Shown: in pieces, positions 1-9,638 of the stretch
Layout of the letters: each line of letters begins with the position of its first letter
How positions within the stretch are numbered: position 1 is the stretch's first letter
NCBI GenBank assembly: GCA_947561715.1
Contig: OX387198.1
Location: 7,192,001 to 7,256,000 of the forward strand
From: Ascidia mentula
Taxonomy: Eukaryota; Chordata; Ascidiacea; Phlebobranchia; Ascidiidae
Direction of reading: 5' to 3'
DNA: 64,000 nt
Position numbers and translations under genes: made by a program
Notes under the pieces: model-generated
The model's input: the letters and a program-made list of their open reading frames with translations, nothing else
Told to the model about the DNA's origin: nothing
Database searches by the model: none

Positions 1-180
1 ATCAAAGACTTCACTTTGTGGTGACTATACAATCACCGTCATCCATTGGGCACCAAACTAGGTGCAACCAAAACGGAGAAAACAAGGTGGAAACACTATG
101 GCCAAGCAAAGCTCAACCAATAGTGCCATCAAGCCCCGTGTCACAATAATCATATGATAAGCAAATTGCTTATCATATAG
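1..180. repeat. dispersed repeat fragment at left edge
   Basis: This stretch shares several landmarks in the same order with about 21,140-21,300: a ccactttgtgg-like start, accaaactaggt, cactatggccaa and caatag.gc. It ends in a short palindrome around the repeated word gcttatcatat. It looks like the outer part of the fold-back repeat family seen at 21.0-21.5 kb. Similarity was judged by eye only. Confidence 0.45.
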
Positions 181-279
181 AATATTATCTATGGCGGAGC
201 AGACTACGGCACATTTCTAGAATTACTTGAATAATAAGAAATTTTCGCAAAAAGCATGAGCGTAAGTGCTTCGTTTTAC

Positions 280-442
280 CTGCAGGTATAATTTGACACC
301 ACCCTCCATCGCAAAATGTGAATAATCCCAATGATGCACCTTCACCTATTTTCCTTGCCCAGTGTGGCAACTCGACAGCGACAATCGCCAAGCACAGAGA
401 AGTGATTAGAAGTACTCCAGTGATTACAAATAGCGTTTTTCT
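280..442 (-). CDS. claudin-like domain exon (TM1 plus first extracellular loop), partial gene
   Basis: A 163-nt exon lies between a tttcag acceptor (exon starts at 442 on the minus strand) and a gtaaaa donor after 280. It enters in phase 0 and leaves in phase 1. It encodes one transmembrane helix followed by a loop with the claudin signature W...GLF..C....C (LPHWARK, then GLFTFCDGGWC). It has no ATG, so it must be an internal exon. Size class, phases and sequence match exon 5 of the gene at 22.3-26.6 kb, which is the second claudin-like domain there (RKTLFVITG versus KTQFVLTG). It is therefore probably the second domain of the gene starting at 2011, and later exons would lie beyond the left edge. 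The linker exon expected between 443 and 1373 was not identified. Confidence 0.6.
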
Positions 443-583
443 CTGAAAATGTGAAGAAATGATTTAGGACTCAAAATTTTACTCATTTTAGTTTATGGTC
501 TACAAGAGCAACTAAGATAGACACAGTTATAGCATAAGGCATATTCACAAAATCTGTCCGTATTTACAAATTTTGTTTTTTAG

Positions 584-616
584 ACGCCATGGATAACATG
601 CCTCGTTATTACAAAG
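584..616 (+). pseudogene. orphan copy of the A-type mini-exon
   Basis: A 33-nt block flanked by ttttttag and gtaggtg encodes D-AMDNMPRYYK in phase 1-1, identical in protein to most A-type mini-exons of the 10-20 kb array. About 100 bp of flank on each side also matches the array introns, for example catattcacaaaatctgtcc upstream and gtgtaatgcgaatac downstream. No signal exon or other mini-exon lies nearby on this strand. It sits between claudin-like exons on the opposite strand, so it is most likely a stray repeat copy without function. Confidence 0.8.
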
Positions 617-1373
617 GTAGGTGTAATGCGAATACTTTTTTGACATGGTTTTGTACATCGCCTTTTTGCCTAAACAATTTCTGCAGATCGTTTTGCTGCC
701 TCACTTAACTATTGAGGGACCAATACACAATAATAATTACAAAATGTAACGGAATGATTTTGGTATTGTAGCGTCCGTGGTGAATTTTTTTTTTTGAAAT
801 TAAATGCATCGTGAAACAAAGGCAACAGTGAGCACTGCCAGCAGTGGATTGGGTAAAAGACGTGTTGGTTTCAAGCGATAGTTGCTTTGGGGTACCTATA
901 AAGCTTCGACTTGGTACACAGACTTAAAATGACCAAACGAACATATTTTGCATTAAAATGTTTGTGTGCGACTTTGTGGTGGCTGAAGGTCGTGTTTAAT
1001 TTTTTAAATCCCAGGCAACAGAACTGACGACAATGCAAGAAACACTTCTGGAATAGACCCTGTTTCTTTATATGTTAATGGCGCACGGTTATATTAATAT
1101 AGATTATAGCCTACATATTGAATTTCAATGGATTGTAACTGTTAATTTCAGTTCCACTTGGGATATTTGCGTAATTTAGGACTCAATGCAGTCGTGATCT
1201 AAAAGTCTAACATATTATTTTTCACAGTTAATATTATTGCCCAAATGTAAACAAACATACTTACCCTTATACAGAAGATCCCACAGAAGAGATATAACCA
1301 AAAACCTGATCCATCCCAAATAAAAAAATTCACCTGTTACAAGCAGATCAAGAACATGCTTTAACGTACTTAC

Positions 1374-2011
1374 TTGGCGGTAAAATATAACTGAGCCCAG
1401 AAGCAATGGAAATCACAAGTGCTGCAACAAGCATATTAAAACTCTTTTCCATGGAACCATGAAGATTCTGTGAACTGGCAAAAATCCCAACGCTGACTGA
1501 ATACAAGAGAGCTGAAACGCAAAAGAAAAATACATAGCAAATTACAAAAAAATGAATACACTTGGTAAAGGCTAGTGCTTGTCAAGTTGTGAAGTATAGA
1601 AGATACAAACAGCATTATCCAAACGAAAATTGCTTCAACAAAACAGGAATTATTTAACATACTTGTTAGGATCCACTCGATCGTGATAACGCATATCTCA
1701 CGCGGTGTGATTCCTGGGTGAGTTGTACAGCAGCAGATAATATATTTTAAAGCAAAATAAAGTGTGAGACATTGTAAAATAATCCCAGTTGCCATTGTAG
1801 CGACAACAGCGAAGGCTGCTTGGTTTCCTATTTGAAATAGTGAAGATTTTTTAAGTTGATTTGCTTAGATTCAATTAACATAAACTATCGTATTCCAATA
1901 TCTACCTTTATCGAAAAAGCCATCCCACGGTGGTAACTCAATTGCAGCTATGGCTAATCCCAGACTAGCGACACGACCCACTCCATACAGAAAAACCCTA
2001 TTTTTGTCCAT
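1374..2011 (-). CDS. claudin-like four-pass membrane domain, first domain of left-edge gene
   Basis: Three exons in consistent phase: 2011-1906 (ATG start, 106 nt, ends phase 1), 1827-1663 (165 nt) and 1511-1374 (138 nt, ends phase 1). Exon 1 gives TM1 and a very short first loop (LPPWDGFFDKG). The GLW-C-C part of the claudin signature is missing, unlike the sister domains in this window. Exon 2 gives TM2 and the start of TM3 (AFAVVATMATGIILQ). Exon 3 gives the second loop and TM4 (NMLVAALVISIASG). Intron positions and phases match the domains of the 22.3-26.6 kb gene. The protein may continue into the exon at 442-280, or end early by reading through the last donor to a nearby stop. A further exon near 1215-1330 is possible but unproven. 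Confidence 0.62.
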
Positions 2012-3480
2012 TTTGATGTATATAGGCGTAAACAACGTAACCTATTTTTTCAATCTACAGAAAAAGGCTTAAATGACGCAAATTCGTAACATTTTAATGT
2101 AAATCAATTCGATATGCAAGCACCGAACTGATCAAACAAATACATTTGTGATCGCCGAACGGCACATGGCTTAAAGAAGTTATTACAAATAAACCAATTA
2201 GAATGTCTGCTTTTTCATAATTCATAATGGCTTGCTCAAAACAAACTACATGTTGGTATGTAAAAACTTTTCAAATTGACATTTTCAAGCCTCCGATTTT
2301 TAACTTTTCTGTTCTGATTTCGATAAATGTTTCAACACAAAACAAACCAGTCTTCATGAGAAAATCCGATTTTTTCCTCCTGTTTCTCTTCAACTTCATT
2401 CATAACTGCAACTACCGTACGATTGTGTGTTTCCTTTTATAACATAGTACCACAAACGGGTCCTATACCTTTCTGGCAACGGAGACAAAGCCTTCAACGA
2501 CCTATTCATTCACCGCAGTAATAACGACCACAATGGCGATTAAATTGCTTCCCTAATCAGTACCTTTTTGTTAACTTGAAAACGACAATTTGTGTATCGA
2601 CCCGAAGGCTTTTGAATAGCCGGACATCGCTATTCCAAAATATGTATTTCAATTTGTGTTGTGTGCCGTGCTCAAACGCAATCAACCACAAAATTCAAGC
2701 TTGATTTTCATCTGAAATAATTCCCATCAGGTTAAATCTTTTTTGTTCGCCAATCCGTGATCAAGACTATTCCTCAGATAATATGACCTACAGCTAAAAC
2801 ACAAACTGCGGACTATGTTTTTTTTAAATGATCGGTTTAAATGGGCAATTCTTTAGGTTGCCATACTGTGCTTATTTGTTGAAGCAGTTTCTTAGAAATA
2901 TAAATGAGCATTTCTTACGTACTTATCTTCAATTGAGATGCTTTTTTATTTTAACCTAATCAGTTTGCATCAAATGCTTTTAGCGCACTGCGGTGTGCGG
3001 TTTATGGCGTTTTCGGGCACTAACTTTGACAAACAATTAAATCGTGTCCACCAAAATGTTCATCGGACCAAAAATGTTTGTTTGCAGCCTAATTGCTTTC
3101 CCAATCAGAAAAATATATTATTTTGCTTGAAAAGCAAAACCTTGCCTTAATCATTTTTAAACTTCAGCTGCTGGTACATTACCGAAATAAACGCTTGTGC
3201 GTGCAGAACTGCGCTGCCTGACAGCATTCATACTTCAACAAATTACCAAGTAAGAAACTTGACTAAAAGACACGACTTCGAATTCCGTAGCGTTCAAAAT
3301 ACTTTCTCCCTACGAAAAAGTGCTTGCTGGGTGGTGTTTAAGTGCTTAATCATTTTCACATTACGCATCAGTTACCTTGCAGAGGGTTATTTGTGAGTAG
3401 AATGCAACTATACAACAGCCTTCAAAAAGCTATATACACTTCTTCTAACCACTTCAACAAAAATGGTCATATATGCAACA
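2012..3480. other. intergenic, no gene recognised
   Basis: AT-rich sequence with only short open frames on both strands. None has a recognisable domain or a convincing set of splice sites. It separates the left claudin-like gene from the 3' end of the minus-strand arginine-rich peptide gene. Confidence 0.5.
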
Positions 3481-3487
3481 ACCCGGT

Positions 3488-3493
3488 TTTATT
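3488..3493 (-). terminator. poly(A) signal AATAAA
   Basis: On the minus strand this reads AATAAA about 70 nt downstream of the stop codon of the arginine-rich peptide gene, a usual spacing. Confidence 0.65.
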
Positions 3494-3563
3494 ATGCCAA
3501 GCCACATGAGCATGACAAGAAAGTTCGTATTTGCTAAAACCGGGTAGAAAACAAGAGTTTAAT

Positions 3564-4206
3564 TTATTCTTCTGGTTCAGGGGAATCCTCCAACAATTCA
3601 TCAACTTCGTTTTCATCCAAGTCATCGTCCTGTTTTTCCTCTTCTTCATCTAAAACAAAATATAAACATATCTCACACATGGAAAACTACTCTCTCGGTG
3701 AAAAAACTTCATCGAGTGTCGAATCAAATCATTTTTACAATAAACGTGAAACGTAAATGGCAAGGGCACCGAGAAAACCACTGGGGTTATTCGGTCAAAC
3801 ACCACCCAAGTGAAAGTGATTTCCTCACGGAGAATCATCGTCTGCCGTAGGACAGGCAGTCGCACTGGGAGGTAATGGGTTACGACAAGTTGTATATGAC
3901 GTCGGTATGCTACTCGGTCGTGAGTATCACAAAGGTTTAAACGTAAACGCCATATTTATACCTTTAAACGTGTGCTTAGTTACATTAGGCAAAAGTAATC
4001 TTTTACTTTAGACCGCAAAGCATTTCAAGTCATAAAATGTCAATTTTACCTCCTCTAACACAACGCCTTCGTCGCCTGTACACATGTCGTCGTCGCCTGT
4101 AGACGTGTCGGCGACGCCGTCGTCTGGCGCACCAATTGCCTTCAGATTCTTCAACCATGGTGCAGAGCACCGCAACAAGAAGGAGAGCGAGGAGAAGCTT
4201 GTTCAT
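3564..4206 (-). CDS. arginine-rich secreted peptide precursor 1 (antimicrobial-peptide-like)
   Basis: Two coding exons, 4206-4050 (157 nt, ends phase 1) and 3649-3564 (86 nt), give 80 residues. The ATG follows the acceptor ttgcag directly, so a non-coding 5' exon precedes it. Residues 1-23 are a signal peptide (MNKLLLALLL..., ending SEG). Residues 24-52 are extremely basic: 16 of 29 are Arg, arranged as Arg blocks separated by HVY, with Cys near each end (C26, C49) that could form one disulphide. Residues 53-80 are acidic (many Asp/Glu, ending EPEE). Signal, cationic peptide and anionic tail is the order seen in tachyplesin and several ascidian antimicrobial-peptide precursors. The mature region ends VRG, so the Gly could be an amidation donor. 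Secretion and antimicrobial activity are inferred; no named family was recognised. Confidence 0.82.
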
Positions 4207-4336
4207 CTGCAATGCAAAGCACACAGGTGGTGTAAGTTTGACTCATTTTGACAAACAAGCAATTGACTTACCTTAAATGCTTATTTACTTGATGACAAAA
4301 TGAGTGATAAATTCATTCCGCCACCGCGTATTTATG
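4207..4336 (-). promoter_or_regulatory. promoter, 5'UTR exon and 5'UTR intron of precursor 1
   Basis: On the minus strand a CATAAATA element (4336-4329) in the context ataaatacgcggtgg precedes a short non-coding exon that ends at 4272 with a gtaagt donor. The intron (4271-4207, 65 bp) ends exactly at the ATG. The block closely matches 6660-6806 on the plus strand, in the TATA region, the 5'UTR and the intron. Confidence 0.7.
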
Positions 4337-4339
4337 CAC

Positions 4340-6655
4340 ATCAAAACATATTGCCACGTTTAACGGCTGTTTTTCGGTTGCACAAAAGCTGTTGCATTAT
4401 ATCAATTGAAACAAATTCAATATAAATCAAAGGAAATTCAGTCTCATCCGCTTGTGGAAACTGTCTTATTCTGCAAACTATACAAATGTTTTTTTCAATT
4501 GATCTATTGATTGATGCATATGGTGTTTCTTTCCCACATATTGTAACAGTACATCACACCATTGTTGTCTTATTCAGACGTTGGAAAACGTATAGTTTCA
4601 AACGAATTATATGGCCTACCCTTTGCCAAACGTCACGTGCTTCAGATTTTAACCACTCACAAGAGCACGATTAATCACGTGTTATTAGCACAGTGACAAA
4701 CCAGGTATACGTAATTTAGGATGAAGTGAATATAAAGTGAATTTAATGGTGATTTTGGAGAATAAATTATTCCTTTTGCTTGCTGTACCTACAGTTACAA
4801 TATGATTTTGGGTACGAAAATATTTTAACAAGTCGCTTAAATGCATTTTGCTGGGGCTGAAATTTATTGCCCAAATTATTAAGCGTTATGTTATTTCGTT
4901 GCATTTGGAGTTGCTAGATTGCAATATCACGTGACTCCTACAATAGTTGTTACCAGTCAAGCGTAACAAGTTGCAAACACATCAATTTATTCATTGCTTC
5001 TGAACTTTCGGAATTGAAGTAGTATGTCAAACATATCGTAATTGCTAATATAATGTTACATATAAACTGAGAAATCCAAATTTATTTTTAAATAATTTCC
5101 TTCATCAAACAAAATAACTGATTGGAACAAGACTAAAATATTTTATCAAATGACAAACAACGGGAAAAATAGTCTTGGAGGTGAACGTACATAACTGTTT
5201 GTTGGGCCAGCGGACGAATTTTGTTTGCCGATCATGTTGGGCGTGGTACACAAAGTTGACAGCTGGTTGTCGAACTGCTCAAGCAGATAATTTGAACTGA
5301 ATGATAGGAAAGAGCAAGCTCATAGCGGAAATTAAAGAACTCAAAAATTTCCCACAGCTGTGGTGAAACATATGTTGGAATAGGTTGGGACTTTGTTCCC
5401 ACACAAGCAGCAACTGTCCATCAAACGCAAGCGAGTATGGATAGGGTTACCATATGCCTACACTCTGATTTTGCGACGACCCAGTGTACCTCCACTTGCT
5501 TGTTTCAAGATTTTACGTACCAATTCCAGTAGTCCCAGCTTGTTTCACTGGATTTAAATAATGCCAGCAAAAAGCAGCAAATTTTGTTTTTGGAAAACTT
5601 TTTGAAACACGAAAACTTCGTGGTTTCAATATAACCATCAATAAAAACTAACCAAATTAAACAAAATATCCAAACAAACACAAAATGATTACGTTGGGTA
5701 TAGATGTCCACGTTTTTAGTGCACCAGCTGTCAATCAACCACGCGAACAAACAGAATGCTGAAGCGGACACATGTTGCAATTCAACGTTTAAGTATTTTC
5801 TTACACACAAGTGAGCTGGGTTAAAGACAGAGTAAAATCCATCAAAAATATGCAGGTTTGCCTCGGACTTGTTGCTGTACTGTAGTGTTGCAAATTTCAT
5901 GCAGTTTCTCTCAATTGTTCCTGATTGAAAACATGCTAAAATAGACAATTGCAAATTAATTTACAGATCGCATTGCTTTGGCGAAGCATGCACATACTTC
6001 CCTAACGGACTAACTTATGATTGGTTGACAAGTAGACCACGTGACTGGGTATTGAATGACGATTTTCCGGATACTTCTTGCAGTTTGGTTAATGGCTTTA
6101 ACATAAAAACATTTGTGTTACCAACCGCTGTATGCTGTCACATATCGCTTACCATGTACTAAATGCAACTCTATATAAAACATAATCAATGTGAATTTTC
6201 CAAATATTTGCATAAATATATCTAAATAGCCCACGCAGAATTGTATCACGCTCTCCGACAATTTTCCACGGAATGTGACATTTCAAAGAATTATATGATC
6301 CTGTACACATCGATAGCACGTAAATTTTGATGGTCTTTTGAATGTCGTTGGTTGAAATGTAAAAAACGTGAGACTTCGTCCATAACAATTGTTCCTCATG
6401 GTTGAATTGCACGCATAAACGTGCAGCAAATTGTGGAACGTTGAACTAATTAAATTAAAGGAAAACCGGGGGGTCATATGCGACATATGCTTTAAACATT
6501 AAAGGAAGTTCGTAAAACAGCTTGAACGAAGGGCAAAATGTCATTGGTTTTCAAAACCGGATAACTCTGAGTTTCCTTTGATTTTTTATGAATATGTTTT
6601 AATTGACTAATCAGTATTGCAACCATTCCATTGTTGAACCAGCCGTTGGACCTGA
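4340..6655. other. spacer between the head-to-head peptide genes, no gene recognised
   Basis: About 2.3 kb separates the two divergent promoters. Open frames are present, the longest a 149-codon frame at 5505-5954 on the minus strand, but none shows a domain, a signal peptide or supporting splice structure. Confidence 0.45.
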
Positions 6656-6659
6656 CAAT

Positions 6660-6806
6660 ATGTTTTGATGTGCTTAAATACGCGGTGGCGGAATGAATTT
6701 ATCACTCATTTTGTCATCAAGCAAATAACCATTCGAGGTAAGTTATTTGGTTTGCTTGTCAAAATGAGTCAAACTTTTATCACCACCTGTGTGATTTGCA
6801 TTTCAG
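6660..6806 (+). promoter_or_regulatory. promoter, 5'UTR exon and 5'UTR intron of precursor 2
   Basis: A cttaaatacg TATA-like element at about 6673-6682 is followed by a short leader exon ending at 6737 (donor gtaagt) and a 69-bp intron, 6738-6806, whose acceptor abuts the ATG. It is nearly the mirror image of 4207-4336, so the promoter was duplicated along with the gene. Confidence 0.7.
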
Positions 6807-7229
6807 ATGAACAAGCTTCTCCTCGCTCTCCTTCTTGTTGCGGTGCTCTGCACCATGGTTGAAGAATCTGAAGGTATCTTGTGTGCCGCCAGACGACGTC
6901 GTCGACACGTCGCTAGGCGACGACGACATGTGTACAGGCGACGAAGGCGTTGTGTGAGAGGAGGTAAGTTTATGTTTGACAGTTGCGTGTATTTCAATAA
7001 CTGATTGTTAATAGCCACGCCTTATTTGGGCATAAACAGGCATATTGCATGTGTTTACCTGGCTGCTGCATGCCACTCGGAATAAAATCTGATTTTAAGT
7101 TTGTTTGAATGAAACGTACGCAACCGAAAAATTGTTGTTTCAGACGAAGAGGACAACCAAGAGGTAGACATGGAGGCAAATGATGTTGATGATTTGCTGG
7201 AGGAGGATGCTGCTGAACCAGAAGAGTAA
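6807..7229 (+). CDS. arginine-rich secreted peptide precursor 2 (antimicrobial-peptide-like)
   Basis: Exons 6807-6963 (157 nt, ends phase 1) and 7144-7229 (86 nt) give 80 residues, the same exon sizes and phase as the minus-strand copy at 3564-4206. The signal peptide (residues 1-23) is identical. The basic region (24-52) has 15 Arg in 29 residues, the same HVY spacers (one changed to HVA), Cys at 26 and 49, and a VRG end. The acidic tail (53-80) is diverged in sequence (DEEDNQEVDM...EPEE) but keeps its charge and length. Conserved cysteines, charge pattern and tail length despite residue changes suggest a working paralogue. A membrane-active or nucleic-acid-binding defence peptide is the likeliest role; a nuclear basic protein is unlikely given the signal peptide. 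Confidence 0.84.
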
Positions 7230-7272
7230 ATTCAACTCTTCGTTTCACCACACACATATATTTCGATCCTGA

Positions 7273-7278
7273 AATAAA
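7273..7278 (+). terminator. poly(A) signal AATAAA
   Basis: AATAAA lies 44 nt downstream of the stop codon of arginine-rich precursor 2. Confidence 0.75.
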
Positions 7279-7279
7279 A

Positions 7280-9490
7280 TGAAAGTATGTAATGTCTTGT
7301 GTCGATTTGTTTGCAGACGCACGATGACGCACTTGAAGCCATGAAAATTTAAATGCGGATAACTTTGCCATTTTACTTGATAACGGGGTATTTCACATGT
7401 TATATTGAACTTGAGAACGACCTCAAAATCATATTTAGTTGCGTTAAAAGTAAATTTGCCCGTGGACTTATATTGTAAGCAGGTAAATTGTAAACAAAGC
7501 GAAAACCATCTTAACGCACAACAGGAATTAATGTTAAGTCATAGTAATTTAATGCAAACGCAAAACGACGGAAAAGCTTTGGAATATTTGCTATTAGTAA
7601 ATGAAACAATAACAGAATCGAATCATATAAACAAGTGCTACATTCGTTAAACACAACCCTTACCAATTGTTTTACCCGTCAATTATGTGGCGTTGACACT
7701 TGTTCGCACGCCGAAGAATTAAAATATATCGTCTCATTCAATTTTACATTCTGGTGTAATTTAAAGTTTTTCATTCTGATGAAATTGGATCACTGACATT
7801 GAAGCCAAGGCGTTGCAGCCTGTAGCTGAATCAAAGCCTATTATTCAGGTTAAATCGGGGCGAGATATGCAAAAGCTCCCGGTTTCAATGTCAGTAAGCC
7901 AATTAAATCAGTATGTAAGAAAATTCCCGGTAAGGTTTGAATGCAAGACACTTTGCATACCGGGCCGCGAATATTATTCAACGTCACCAACACAAGCCAG
8001 GGCCTTGGTCAGATAAGGTAACACTAGTTCAGCCACTAATCTCTATATATGTTTAATAGAGATCAGTGAGTTCAGCTGGTTGCAGTCATGCGTCAGCACG
8101 GTGAACTCAATATGGACAAAATAAATTTCAACCGACTTGTGGTATATCAATGTTGGTAATAATTATGGCTGATATTGTTTTGGTTGCCCGGATTAGAGAT
8201 ATGCTAAATTAATGCTGAAATTAATGACTGTTTAAATACGAAGAATTGGGCGGAAACCAATTTCCACATGTTTGACCATTGAACTGTGGCTGTTTACATA
8301 GAAATCGGATATGGCAAAGTTCCAAACTGCTCCAGCATATGTTCCAACATAAAATCCCAAAAACTTCATCTTTTTAAATGCTAAAACCGCTTGTTGAAAA
8401 ACACACGTCTGTCTTGAAACAAGAAAAAAAGCCAGAAAAGAACAAAAATGTAAATGAAACATCGTGTTTTTCTGATTTGTAAGTATTCGAGTCTGTTTTG
8501 GCCCATTCTAGTTTGGAATTGATTGTTGTTTTTTGCGTATTATTTGATGATATTGCACACCCGGCATGAACTTTCACCCACACAAAACGTAATCTAGAAT
8601 TTTCACTGTTTGCTTTAGTGGTTAGTCACATGAGTAAGGTAACAAGCTTACACATAGAGTTTAACCGATACACCACGTACTCTAATTGCGTCATCACTTG
8701 CAACATTGCAACGTGGCTTCAATGATTGTCACGTGATCCAAACGGCTTTGCGTAATTGGTTGAACTACCACGAAACGGGACCCTATTATGTGCGACTACG
8801 CGGATAGTTTTCGTCCGGCAATATTGTTTACTTGTCACAAGAATTTCAAATGGTATTGGAGATTCGTTGTCGGTGAAAGCGTTTGTACTGAAAGACAGAA
8901 GTTGTACAAAAATGCCCCAATATGAATACACAGATAAGAACCATGAACCGGATTTACCATTCCACATGATTTGCAAATTTTCCGCCGATTTCTCTATTTT
9001 TTCCGCCTTAAACTTGTTAGGTGCAATATATGTATATTGTCAGACCACTTTCACAAATTGCCTTAGGGCCAGTGTTGAGTCTTAATCCAGCACGGCACGA
9101 CCCGAAACAAAGGCATTGTTAATGTGATGTTCCTCAGGGACCAAAAAACCACATGTCCATGCAATTTAAGCAAAATATGCATAAATACGATAACTGCACC
9201 TATAATGCAGCTCAGCAGCCTGCACAATTTATTGCGTAGAATCGTTCCAGTTGGCAGCGGTACATGAGAGCAAGCCAATCGCATTTTCACTGAAGAATGC
9301 CGTATGTTCAAAGCTTCCTTGAGTGGTTCGCGTTTCCTTGGTAAATTGAATCGACTTCCGGCAGTAGAAGTTCACATTTACAAAATGCTGTGAATGAAGC
9401 TTCTGTTGGAATGAGTTGCTGTTTGTACAATAGAAGCCGTTTGATATTATGCGAGCGGACTTTGTTTCCGTCAATACAATGTTCCAGCAA
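7280..9490. other. intergenic region, no supported gene
   Basis: About 2.2 kb. Two open frames look mildly protein-like (8756-9082 plus; 9229-9474 minus), but neither has an ATG plus conserved motif or matching splice sites, so no gene is called. The 3' part is the upstream region of the mini-exon gene. Confidence 0.45.
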
Positions 9491-9503
9491 TATGTTTAAC
9501 AGC

Positions 9504-9638
9504 TATAAATACACAGATGTTGCTGCAGAACATCGTTAAATTTTTGATCAACAGAAATAAGCACAAAGGTAAGTTGAACCTGTGTATTTCCATAAAGTGA
9601 GTAGAGATTTTATTTAATCTATGTGTTTTGCATTGCAG
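9504..9638 (+). promoter_or_regulatory. TATA box, 5'UTR exon and 5'UTR intron of the mini-exon gene
   Basis: TATAAA at 9504-9509. A leader exon ends at 9568 (gcacaaag before gtaagt). The 70-bp intron 9569-9638 ends cattgcag, directly before the ATG. This is the same architecture as both arginine-rich peptide genes (short untranslated exon, intron of about 70 bp, ATG at the acceptor), which supports common descent of the 5' ends. Confidence 0.72.

Noticed and set aside
5505..5954. 149-codon minus-strand open frame between the peptide genes
   Set aside because: AT-rich composition, no recognisable motif, no homologue of the flanking genes, and no splice context. Chance length is plausible.
8756..9085. 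109-codon plus-strand frame
   Set aside because: Begins at TTG, with no ATG early in the frame and no domain. A decayed exon cannot be excluded but is not supported.
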